DNA of 64,000 bases from Gammaproteobacteria bacterium (GTDB taxonomy: Bacteria > Pseudomonadota > Gammaproteobacteria > Ga0077536). Position numbers and translations under genes: made by a program. This document shows, piece after piece, positions 57,204 to 64,000 of this stretch. Position 1 is the stretch's first letter, and each line of letters starts with the position of its first letter. Under the pieces are notes generated by a model. It saw nothing but the letters and a program-made list of their open reading frames with translations. It ran no database searches and was not told the origin of the DNA. Location: NCBI GenBank assembly GCA_009692365.1, contig SHZJ01000015.1, positions 1 through 64,000 on the forward strand. Direction: 5' to 3'.

Positions 57204-58429
57204 TGCCAAATTACCGCTATCGAGGTCGGGGCCGGCGGGGGGAATCACTCTCGGGGGTGCTGGACGCCCTGAGCGCCGATGCGGTCGCCGGCCAACTGAT
57301 GAACAGCGGCATCACCCCCATCGACATCGAAGAAGCGCGCGAGCGCTTGGACGTCGGGGAACTGTGGCGGCGTCTGCGGGGGCCGGTAGCGCCCGAACTG
57401 GCGGAGTTAGTGCTGTTGTCGCGTCAGCTCTACACGCTCATGCGGGCCGGCGTGCCGCTGACCCAGTCCATGACCGGCCTCATTCGCTCCACTCGCAACG
57501 TAACGCTACGCGAAGCGCTGATAGACATTAAATCGACCGTTGAAAGTGGCCGCGAACTCTCCCTCGCCATGGCGCAGCATCCGCGGGTGTTTTCGCCGCT
57601 CTACGTCAACACCGTGCGGATCGGTGAGAACACTGGGCGTCTGGATGAGGCCTTTTCGCGCTTGGCAGAATACCTAGAGCGCGAGCGCGACACCCGCAGC
57701 CGGATTAAGTCGGCGCTGCGCTACCCCTCGTTTGTGCTGCTGGCCATCGGCATCGCGATTGGGGTGATCAACGTGGTGGTAATTCCGCAGTTTGCCCAAA
57801 TTTTTGCGCGCGCCCACGTGGTCCTACCGTTGGCCACGCGGATCATCATTGGTACGTCTGGGTTTTTTGTCGCTTGGTGGCCGCTGTTGGTCGCGCTAGC
57901 GATAGGCGCGGCGGCCGGCTTTCGGGTGTGGGTCAAGACCGAGGCTGGGGCCTATCAGTGGGACCGCTGGAAACTCCGCATTCCGGTCGTCGGTGACATC
58001 ATGCACCGCGCAACGTTAGGGCGTTTCTCGCGGGGTTTTTCGATGTCTCTGGCGGCCGGCGTGCCGCTTTCGCAGGCATTATCGATCATGGCGCAGGCGG
58101 TCGATAACGAATACATCGGCGAGCGCATCCGGCATATTCGCAATGGCGTGGAGCGGGGCGAAACGCTAACCCGTACCGCCACGGCCACCGGCATGTTCAC
58201 CCCCTTGGTGCTCCAAATGATGGCGGTGGGCGAGGAAACTGGCGCCGTCGACACGTTGTTGGCGGAAGTCGCCGGCTTTTATGAGCGCGAAGTCGATTAC
58301 GACATCAAGAACCTAAGTCAGACCATCGAGCCAATACTCATCGCCGTTCTGGCAGGCTTTGTCTTGCTGTTTGCGTTAGGGGTTTTTCTACCCATGTGGG
58401 ATTTGGCAGGAGTCAAAATGCAGCGCTAG
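57203..58429 (+). CDS. mshG: MSHA platform protein MshG (GspF/PilC-like)
   Basis: A 408-residue inner-membrane protein with two GspF domains. Each contains the LSRQLYTLMRAGVPLTQSM or FSRGFSMSLAAGVPLSQAL motif. Three to four membrane helices are visible near 172–195, 215–240 and 375–398. It anchors the extension ATPase and the growing pilin helix. Its ATG shares the last base of the mshE stop (TGATG). Confidence 0.94.
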   Translation: MPNYRYRGRGRRGESLSGVLDALSADAVAGQLMNSGITPIDIEEARERLDVGELWRRLRGPVAPELAELVLLSRQLYTLMRAGVPLTQSMTGLIRSTRNVTLREALIDIKSTVESGRELSLAMAQHPRVFSPLYVNTVRIGENTGRLDEAFSRLAEYLERERDTRSRIKSALRYPSFVLLAIGIAIGVINVVVIPQFAQIFARAHVVLPLATRIIIGTSGFFVAWWPLLVALAIGAAAGFRVWVKTEAGAYQWDRWKLRIPVVGDIMHRATLGRFSRGFSMSLAAGVPLSQALSIMAQAVDNEYIGERIRHIRNGVERGETLTRTATATGMFTPLVLQMMAVGEETGAVDTLLAEVAGFYEREVDYDIKNLSQTIEPILIAVLAGFVLLFALGVFLPMWDLAGVKMQR

Positions 58430-58521
58430 GCGAGGTAAATCGGGCGGCAACAGCTGTTCCTAAAGATATCGCGCTGGCGGTTCGATAACTAAGCAACGAA
58501 GGCACCTAGGGAGATTTTTTT
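58430..58521 (+). promoter_or_regulatory. Leader region of the major pilin gene
   Basis: Ninety-two bases between mshG and the pilin gene, the only sizeable gap in the msh cluster, so it is the natural place for a pilin promoter. It has a perfect palindrome, AACAGCTGTT (58449–58458). A GGGAG ribosome site (58510–58514) is separated from ATG by an A and seven T. No confident -10/-35 or sigma-54 element was found. Confidence 0.4.
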
Positions 58522-58989
58522 ATGACACAGGGAAAGATAGCTATGCGACGTCAAACCGGCTTCACACTCATCGAGTTGGTAACCGTTATCGTCATTCTTG
58601 GCATCCTCGCGGCCTTTGCGCTTCCGCGTTTTTCTGGATTGGAAGCTAAAGCACGAATTGCCACCATTAACGCTCTGGCGGGTAGCGTCCGCAGCGGTGC
58701 CGCGCTGGCCCATGCGCTCTATCTGGCCAATAGCTCCGCTAGCCCGATTGCGATGGAGGGTAGTCCGGTAGGCGCGGTCATTATCGACGCCACCAGCGGC
58801 TATCCCACGGTCGCGGTGCTCGGCATCAAAGCCGTTGTCCAAGACCTGACGGGTTTCACCTTTGATCCGGCTACCGGGATCTTTACGATGGATTCAGCCC
58901 CGACCCCGGCGAATTGCAAAGTGACCTATACGCTCGGGGCCGCTGCTGGCGCGGTACCTGGTGTTGTGGTCGTCAGCACCGGCTGCTGA
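58522..58989 (+). CDS. mshA: MSHA major pilin MshA (type IV prepilin)
   Basis: A 155-residue type IV prepilin. A short basic leader ends in Gly before FTLIELVTVIVILGILAAF, giving +1 Phe and the essential Glu5. Mature residues run to a C-terminal VSTGC; the other Cys in ANCKVTYTL can form the disulfide loop. The domain TINALAGSVRSGAALAHALY fits MshA/MshB pilins. It is the first pilin gene after mshG and the likely fibre subunit. ATG 58522 is preferred over 58543 by its GGGAG site. Confidence 0.88.
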   Translation: MTQGKIAMRRQTGFTLIELVTVIVILGILAAFALPRFSGLEAKARIATINALAGSVRSGAALAHALYLANSSASPIAMEGSPVGAVIIDATSGYPTVAVLGIKAVVQDLTGFTFDPATGIFTMDSAPTPANCKVTYTLGAAAGAVPGVVVVSTGC

Positions 58990-59026
58990 GCGCGCGCCGT
59001 CCGGCGCCGCGGGCTGCGTGCTCGAT

Positions 59027-59572
59027 ATGCCGGCCGGACGAGGTGTGAAAAAGCTAACCGAGCGGCGGGCGTCAGGGGGAGGGGGCGCTGGGGCGAGTAA
59101 AAACGCCGCAGCGCGAGGTTTTACCCTGATTGAACTCGTCACGGTGCTGGTTGTGAGCGGGATACTGGCGGCGGTCACCCTGCCGCGTTTTTTTTCCCCC
59201 AGCGCCTTCGCCGCGGCGGGTTTCGCCGCCGAAGTGCGCGCCGGCTTGAGCCACGCCCGAACGGTGGCCTTTGCTTCGGGTTGCGACATTCGCGCCACGT
59301 TAACCAGCGCCGCTTTTACGCTGCAGCGCTGGGTGGGTGGCACCAGCTGCAACGACCACGCCGGCACGCTGACGACCCTGATCCGAGTGGGGGGCGGTAG
59401 CTATGCTGAGCCCGTGCCGGCCAACGTTGCCATTACCGGTGGGGCGCTGTACTTCGACACGCTGGGGCGTCCTTACAGCGATGCCACCGGCCTGCTGCTC
59501 ACGGCCACACTCGTTCTCGACATCGGCGGGGAGCTGGCGCGCGTGTATCCCGAGACGGGCCTCGTCAACTGA
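59027..59572 (+). CDS. mshC: MSHA minor prepilin MshC
   Basis: A 181-residue protein with a long polar leader and the prepilin site RGFTLIELVTVLVVSGILAAV (Gly before Phe, Glu5 present). The body has GLSHARTVAFASGCDIRATL, a pseudopilin-like GspH/MshC pattern. The start is unclear: ATG 59027 gives a leader of about 28 residues and GTG 59045 one of about 22. It follows mshA by 37 bases. Confidence 0.82.
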   Translation: MPAGRGVKKLTERRASGGGGAGASKNAAARGFTLIELVTVLVVSGILAAVTLPRFFSPSAFAAAGFAAEVRAGLSHARTVAFASGCDIRATLTSAAFTLQRWVGGTSCNDHAGTLTTLIRVGGGSYAEPVPANVAITGGALYFDTLGRPYSDATGLLLTATLVLDIGGELARVYPETGLVN

Positions 59573-60141
59573 GCGCGCAGGCACGCCGCGGGCGTCAGCA
59601 CGGGCTCACCTTCATCGAACTCGTCGCCAGCATCGTGATCGTCAGTGTGGCGACTTTCGGCCTGATGTTGGCGGTGTCCTCGGCCGTTAGCCGCAGCGCA
59701 GACCCCTTGATCCAAGAGCAGGCCACGACCCTGGCGCGCGCCTATCTGGCAGAAGCAATGTCGGCGAGTTTCTGCGACCCCTCGTTCAACCCGGACGGTA
59801 GTGCAGCCACCACCTGCCGGGCTGAATGTACCGGTAGGCCGTGTGCCAGCGGCTGCGGCGGTGCGGTCTTTGGGGCTGAAAGCAGCCGTGCCAACTACGA
59901 TGACGTGTGCGACTACCTCGGGCTAAGTGACGTGGGTGCACGCGACCGCAATGGTTTATCCATTGCGCTGTTGGGGGCCTACACCGTCAACGTCAGCGTG
60001 CTGGACCAGAGTTCGGTGACGCTGGGATCGCCCGCCTTGGACGCCAGCAGCGGCCAAATCGTCCGCGTGGAGGTTGCGGTCTCCCACAACGCACTCAACG
60101 CCCCCATCCGGATCACGGCCTACAAGGCCAATCTCGAGTGA
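59569..60141 (+). CDS. mshD: MSHA minor prepilin MshD, apparent CTG start
   Basis: A 190-codon frame in which the prepilin motif GLTFIELVASIVIVSV (Gly before Leu, Glu5) lies ahead of any ATG, GTG or TTG start. The first usable start downstream (GTG 59635) would remove that motif. CTG at 59569, overlapping the mshC stop as CTGA, provides a leader LSAQARRGRQHG of normal charge and length. The mature part is Cys-rich (CDPSF, TCRAECTGRPCASGCGG). It overlaps mshO by 4 bases. Confidence 0.75.
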   Translation: MSAQARRGRQHGLTFIELVASIVIVSVATFGLMLAVSSAVSRSADPLIQEQATTLARAYLAEAMSASFCDPSFNPDGSAATTCRAECTGRPCASGCGGAVFGAESSRANYDDVCDYLGLSDVGARDRNGLSIALLGAYTVNVSVLDQSSVTLGSPALDASSGQIVRVEVAVSHNALNAPIRITAYKANLE

Positions 60142-61031
60142 GGCCCGTGGCCCGGGGCGGGCTGGGTTTTACCTTGGTCGAACTGGTTGCTGTCCTCACG
60201 CTGAGCAGCATTCTAGGGCTGGTGGTCTGGCGTAATTTGAGCTTACCGATGCGCGCGTTTGTCGACGTCAAACAGCGCACGGCCATGGTGGCGACCGCGA
60301 GATTAGCGTTGGCGCGCATGCGCCGAGAATTAACCCTGGCCTTGCCTAATAGCGTGCGAGTCTCCAGCGACGGCTTGGCCCTCGAGATGCTGAAGACCTC
60401 CGCCAGCGGCCGCTATCGCGCCGACGTCGTGCCGGGCGATGCGACCAGCGATTCGCTTAATTTGAGTGTCACCAGCGATAGTTTTCAGACCTTGGGTGCC
60501 TGGACCATCCCCACCAGCGTGCGCACCAGCGCCGATGTCACCGCCTGCCTAGCCGGGAGTGCGGACTGTCTGGTTATCTACAACACCGGCAACCCCAGCA
60601 GTTGCGCGGCGCAGCCCGCCGGCACGCGCACCAACGCTTGGTGTGGCGATAATCTGGCCGGCATCGTGAGCGCGGTGTCTGCCACCGGGGTCATCTCGGT
60701 CAACCGCGCGGCGGCCGGCACCGTGTGGCCAACGGGCTCCCCCGAGCAGCGCTTTTTTGTGGTGGACACGGCGGTTAGTTTTGTTTGTTCCGGCACTTCC
60801 TTATCCCGCTACTCGGGCTATGCGCTGGCCAATACCCAACCAATACCACCCTCCGTGAGCGGCAATTTGCTCGCCACTGGCGTTGCCGCCTGTGCCTTCA
60901 GCTATCAGACGGGTAGCGCAACCCGCGCCGGATTGGTCAATCTAAGCCTCACTTTGAGTTTGACCAATCCCGACGGGGTGGCAGAAAAGGTCACCCTGTT
61001 TGACCAAGTTCACGTGCCTAATTCCCCGTGA
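60138..61031 (+). CDS. mshO: MSHA biogenesis prepilin MshO
   Basis: A 297-residue large prepilin of the PilW/MshO type. The leader MRPVARGGLG is followed by FTLVELVAVLTLSSILGLVVW with Glu5. It carries LARMRRELTLALPNSVRV and a large C-terminal domain with several cysteines. Such proteins initiate or cap pilus assembly. Start GTG overlaps the mshD stop (GTGA) and the stop overlaps mshP (GTGATAA). Confidence 0.86.
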   Translation: MRPVARGGLGFTLVELVAVLTLSSILGLVVWRNLSLPMRAFVDVKQRTAMVATARLALARMRRELTLALPNSVRVSSDGLALEMLKTSASGRYRADVVPGDATSDSLNLSVTSDSFQTLGAWTIPTSVRTSADVTACLAGSADCLVIYNTGNPSSCAAQPAGTRTNAWCGDNLAGIVSAVSATGVISVNRAAAGTVWPTGSPEQRFFVVDTAVSFVCSGTSLSRYSGYALANTQPIPPSVSGNLLATGVAACAFSYQTGSATRAGLVNLSLTLSLTNPDGVAEKVTLFDQVHVPNSP

Positions 61032-61435
61032 TAAGGCGCGCTTTGCAGGGTGGTTTTGCGCTGGTCTCTGCGGTGTTTTTGGTCGTGATCGTGGCGCTCA
61101 TGGCGGGCTATGCGGTGTCTATCGGCACCTCCCAACAGGCGGACGCCACGCTGTCCCTGCTCGGTGATCGCGCAGAATTTGCCGCGCAAAGTGGGCTCGA
61201 GTGGGCTGTTGCGCGGGTGGCCACCGACAGCGCTTGCCCGCTCGCCGGCACGAGTTTTTCCGCGACGGGTTCGGGCTTGGACAATTTTACGCTCGCGGTG
61301 AGTTGCACCTCGACCAGCGTTACCGAGGGCTCGATTACCTATCCCGTCTACGCGCTCACTGTCACCGCCAGCCGCGGGGTGCAAAGCACCGAGGATTACG
61401 TCCAGCGGGTGGTTACCGCGCAGGTCACGCCCTGA
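61028..61435 (+). CDS. mshP: MSHA biogenesis protein MshP (PilX-like)
   Basis: A 135-residue prepilin-like protein with FALVSAVFLVVIVALMAGY near the N-terminus. The Glu5 found in most pilins is absent, as is common in MshP. The body has GLEWAVARV. It ends the cluster; mshQ, its usual partner, is not present. Start GTG overlaps the mshO stop by 4 bases. Confidence 0.83.
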   Translation: MIRRALQGGFALVSAVFLVVIVALMAGYAVSIGTSQQADATLSLLGDRAEFAAQSGLEWAVARVATDSACPLAGTSFSATGSGLDNFTLAVSCTSTSVTEGSITYPVYALTVTASRGVQSTEDYVQRVVTAQVTP

Positions 61436-61452
61436 GGCCGGGCAGCGCGGCC

Positions 61453-61917
61453 CTAGGCGAGGCCCGCGTAGGCGTGTTGTCGGAGCCCCTCATAAACGGC
61501 GACCGCGACCGCGTTGGAGAGGTTGAGGCTGCGACTGTCGGCGCGCATCGGGATCCGCAGGCACTGCTCGGCTGGCAGGGTGGCGCGCAGTTCAGGTGGC
61601 AAGCCGCGGGATTCTGGGCCAAACAGCAGGATATCCCCGCGCCCCAACGGGGCCTCGCTCAACCCGCGAGTGGCGTGGGTGGTGAAGGCCCAAATTTGCC
61701 TGCCCGGTAGGGCGCTGCGCAGGGCCGCGTAGTCCACATGCACCCGCAGGCTGGTACGCTCGGCGTAGTCCAGCCCGGCCCGGCGCAGCGCGCGGTCGGA
61801 GATGTCGAAGCCCAACGGTTCGATGAGATGCAAACCAGCCCCGACGTTGGCGCACAGCCTGATAATATTCCCGGTGTTGGGCGGGATTTCAGGCTCAAAT
61901 AGCGCTACTTCGAACAT
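61453..61917 (-). CDS. trmL: tRNA (cytidine/uridine-34-2'-O)-methyltransferase TrmL
   Basis: A 154-residue SPOUT methyltransferase acting on the wobble base of two leucine tRNAs. Motifs: LFEPEIPPNTGNIIRLCAN at the N-terminus, LFGPESRGLP and IPMRADSRSLNLSNAVAVAVYE in the trefoil knot. The start is ATG 61917; the frame extends 255 bases further but over the divergent pyrD. The region between starts is only 13 bases if pyrD begins at TTG 61931. Confidence 0.94.
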   Translation of the reverse strand: MFEVALFEPEIPPNTGNIIRLCANVGAGLHLIEPLGFDISDRALRRAGLDYAERTSLRVHVDYAALRSALPGRQIWAFTTHATRGLSEAPLGRGDILLFGPESRGLPPELRATLPAEQCLRIPMRADSRSLNLSNAVAVAVYEGLRQHAYAGLA

Positions 61918-61930
61918 AGGTAAAAAGACA

Positions 61931-62902
61931 TTGATCACCAGCGAGCTATCCAGTGAGGCACGTCTTGCGACGTCCTTTTGCGGCATGTCGTTCAACTCAC
62001 CGCTGGTGCTGTTGTCGGGGTGTGTGGGCTTTGGCGAAGAATATACGCGGGTGGAAGGCTTTTCCAACGCCCAGGTGGGCGCCATCTGTTTGAAGGGGAC
62101 GACGCTGTTGCCGCGGCTCGGTAATCCCGCCCATCGGGTGTACGAGACCCCGGCCGGGATGCTCAACGCCATCGGTCTGCAAAACCCTGGTGCCCGCTAC
62201 GTGGTGGACGAAATTCTCCCGCGCTTGGACTTCAGCGAGACCCGTTTCATCGCGAATGTGTCGGGCTCGACGGTGGAAGAATACGCGGAAGTCACGCGCA
62301 TTTTTGACGACTCCGCGATCGATGCGATCGAAATCAATATCTCTTGTCCCAACGTGAAAGAAGGCGGCGTGGCGTTCGGTAATAGCCCCGAGATGTCGGC
62401 CCGAGTGGTCGCTGCCTGTCGTCGCGCCACGCGCAAACCCATCATCACCAAGCTGTCGCCCAATCAGACCGACATCGCCGAAAATGCCCGGCGCTGCCTA
62501 GAAGCCGGCAGCGATGGTTTTGCCGTGATCAATACGCTGATGGGCATGGCGATCGATGCGGAACGGCGGCGCCCGGTGATTGGCAACAATCAGGGCGGGC
62601 TGTCGGGGCCAGCTATCAAGCCCATCGCGTTGCTGAAAGTTTGGCAGGTCTATCAGGTCTGCAAACCACACGGTGTGCCGATCATCGGCCAGGGCGGCGT
62701 TGTGAATGCCACCGATGTCATCGAATTCATGCTGGCCGGCGCGAGCGCGGTGGGGGTGGGCACAGGGTTGTTTTACGAGCCGCTGATGTGTCGCACGCTC
62801 AACGAAGGCGTTGCCGACTACCTGCAGCGCCATGGTTTCAACAGTGCTGCGGAGTTGGTAGGGGCACTGCAGTTGAATGCGGAGCCCGCGGCGGTGAGCT
62901 AA
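61931..62902 (+). CDS. pyrD: Dihydroorotate dehydrogenase, class 1 (1B-like)
   Basis: A 323-residue flavoprotein of pyrimidine biosynthesis. The catalytic cysteine lies in INISCPNVKEGG, the class 1 signature; class 2 enzymes have Ser. FMN-binding parts are GNNQGGLSGPAIKPIALLKV and PIIGQGGVVNATDVIEFMLAGASAVGVGTG. The N-terminal beta hairpin (SFNSPLVLLSGCVGFGEEY) fits 1B catalytic subunits. No pyrK is in the window. TTG 61931 supplies the full N-terminus; ATG 61985 starts later, within the hairpin. Confidence 0.85.
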   Translation: MITSELSSEARLATSFCGMSFNSPLVLLSGCVGFGEEYTRVEGFSNAQVGAICLKGTTLLPRLGNPAHRVYETPAGMLNAIGLQNPGARYVVDEILPRLDFSETRFIANVSGSTVEEYAEVTRIFDDSAIDAIEINISCPNVKEGGVAFGNSPEMSARVVAACRRATRKPIITKLSPNQTDIAENARRCLEAGSDGFAVINTLMGMAIDAERRRPVIGNNQGGLSGPAIKPIALLKVWQVYQVCKPHGVPIIGQGGVVNATDVIEFMLAGASAVGVGTGLFYEPLMCRTLNEGVADYLQRHGFNSAAELVGALQLNAEPAAVS

Positions 62903-62903
62903 G

Positions 62904-63236
62904 TCAGCTGCTGGCCGGGCCCAGCGTGCGCGCGACTCGCTGCAGGAAGACCTGCATCTCTTTGGCCGCCTGCACGTCGCCACGCTGGCTGGCCGCGGCG
63001 ATGCCGGCACGAAAAGCTTCCTGCGCGCCGGCCAAATCCTGCACGCTGACCAGCGCCCGGCCTAAAGATTTCCACGCCGCAGAATAGGTGGGGTCGAACG
63101 CCAGCGCGGCGCGGAAATGGGTGACGGCCAGCGCAACATTGGATTCCAAGTACGCCGTGCCGAGACTGAAGCGCAGCAAGGCGCTGTCGCGGCCCTGTGC
63201 TAGCAGCAGTTCAAGCGCGGCAGTGCGGTCCGTCAT
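62904..63236 (-). CDS. Small TPR protein
   Basis: A 110-residue, all-helical protein with about two and a half tetratricopeptide repeats (LLRFSLGTAYLESN…; SAAWKSLGRALVSVQDLAGA; AFRAGIAAASQRGD). There is no signal peptide or membrane segment. It starts 17 bases downstream of the sigma-54-type regulator gene on the same strand and is probably co-transcribed with it. Its partner is unknown. Confidence 0.75.
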   Translation of the reverse strand: MTDRTAALELLLAQGRDSALLRFSLGTAYLESNVALAVTHFRAALAFDPTYSAAWKSLGRALVSVQDLAGAQEAFRAGIAAASQRGDVQAAKEMQVFLQRVARTLGPASS

Positions 63237-63253
63237 CGGGTGTACACCCGGGC

Positions 63254-64000
63254 TTAGTCCCGCGTCGACTCTTTGATATGGCGGGGGTCGATGCCGAGGC
63301 TGCGCAGCTTACGATAAAGATGCGTGCGCTCGATGCCCACCCGTTCAGCGACCCGGCTGACGCTGCCTTCACAGGCATGCAGTTGGTATTCGAGATAATT
63401 TTTCTCGAAGCGTTCGCGTGCTTCGCGCAGGGGCAGATCAAAGCCCGCTGGCACGACGTCAACCTCCTGGGTTGGCCGCCCGCCCAGCGCGTTGCTCACT
63501 TCGTGGGCTTCGATGCTGTCGGTGTTGCCCAAAATCAGCAGGCGTTGCACCAAATTGCGCAGTTCACGCACGTTGCCGGGCCAGCGATAGTCCCGCATGC
63601 GGGCCTTGGCGCCGGGCGTGACATCCCGGCGGGGCAGGCCCTCCCTGTCCACAAAATAGTTGAGGTAGTGGCTCAGCAGGTCGTCTAAATCTTCGATCCG
63701 GTCGTGCAACGTGGGCACCCGCAGCGGCACGACGTTGAGGTGGTAATACAGGTCATCGCGGAACCTGCCGGCGTTCACCTCAGCCTGCAGGTCGCGCCGG
63801 GTAGCGGCGATGATGCGGACATCGATATTGACGGGTTCGCGCCCGCCGACGCGCAGCATTGAGTGTTGCTCTAGCGCGCTGAGCAGCCGGGCTTGGGTGG
63901 TGAGGTCCATGTCGGCGATGTCCTTGAGAAACAGGGTGCCGCCGTTCGCCTGTTCCAATGATCCGTAGGTCACGTGCCCATCCATTTCCACGCCGAACAG
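63254..64000 (-). CDS. Sigma-54-type response regulator, NtrX-like, partial at window edge
   Basis: The last 248 or so codons are visible; the N-terminal part lies beyond base 64000. It holds most of an AAA+ domain (LEQANGGTLFLKDIADMDL as Walker B region, then RIIAATRRDLQ, FRDDLYYHLNVVPLRVP and WPGNVRELRNLV) and a Fis-type helix-turn-helix at the end (GSVSRVAERVGIERTHLYRKL). The segment between ELFG and EQANGG is too short for the GAFTGA loop, so sigma-54 contact is doubtful. The NtrX label rests on the HTH and the shortened loop. Confidence 0.82.
   Translation of the reverse strand: MFGVEMDGHVTYGSLEQANGGTLFLKDIADMDLTTQARLLSALEQHSMLRVGGREPVNIDVRIIAATRRDLQAEVNAGRFRDDLYYHLNVVPLRVPTLHDRIEDLDDLLSHYLNYFVDREGLPRRDVTPGAKARMRDYRWPGNVRELRNLVQRLLILGNTDSIEAHEVSNALGGRPTQEVDVVPAGFDLPLREARERFEKNYLEYQLHACEGSVSRVAERVGIERTHLYRKLRSLGIDPRHIKESTRD

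Overview
The window is GC-rich, densely packed bacterial chromosome. The marker set (DUF2066–perM–hda, dapF–DUF484–xerC, DUF971–ubiE–ubiJ–ubiB, ilvIHC–pssA, gpmI–rhodanese–secB–gpsA and a full MSHA pilus cluster) is typical of Gammaproteobacteria. I cannot assign a genus from sequence alone. No rRNA, tRNA, CRISPR array, prophage or intact insertion sequence was seen.

Layout. 1–5 kb: a GT-C/TPR membrane glycosyltransferase with its GT2 polyprenyl-phosphate-sugar synthase, then suhB, trmJ and purM. 5.8–9.3 kb: DUF2066, perM, hda, wrbA. 9.4–15.7 kb: proS diverging from ilvI-ilvH-ilvC-pssA. 15.8–19.5 kb: a family 4-type uracil-DNA glycosylase, rimI, a PagL-like lipid A deacylase, an FHA protein and psd. 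19.6–22.0 kb: two adjacent broken genes, a class-III aminotransferase with an in-frame amber codon and a frameshifted membrane protein. 22.3–25.3 kb: cysM, a 3'-5' exonuclease and rlmD.

25.3–33.4 kb: a family 5 peptide-binding lipoprotein, a YkuD enzyme without a signal peptide, two dipeptide-type ABC permeases and nagZ, followed by dapF–DUF484–xerC. This reads as a dedicated peptidoglycan-peptide import and recycling locus and is the best candidate for an under-described system here. 33.4–34.6 kb: a gene-poor scar with a decayed ParDE-type toxin–antitoxin pair, an orphan C-terminal coding fragment and a seven-unit tandem repeat between two copies of an 18-bp motif. 34.6–37.7 kb: SDR dehydrogenase, acyl-CoA dehydrogenase, DUF2237 and peptide deformylase. 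37.9–48.6 kb: hslVU, DUF971, ubiE-J-B, ctpA, gpmI, a rhodanese, secB and gpsA.

48.7–61.4 kb: an MSHA type IV pilus operon (mshI, a PilN-like gene, J, K, L, M, N, E, G, A, C, D, O, P), all co-directional and mostly with overlapping or near-overlapping ends. It encodes the secretin, the alignment proteins, an extension ATPase with a cyclic-di-GMP-binding N-terminus, the platform protein and one major plus several minor prepilins. 61.4–64 kb: trmL, a class 1B-type pyrD without pyrK, a small TPR protein and the 3' part of a sigma-54-type response regulator that lacks the GAFTGA loop and runs off the window end.
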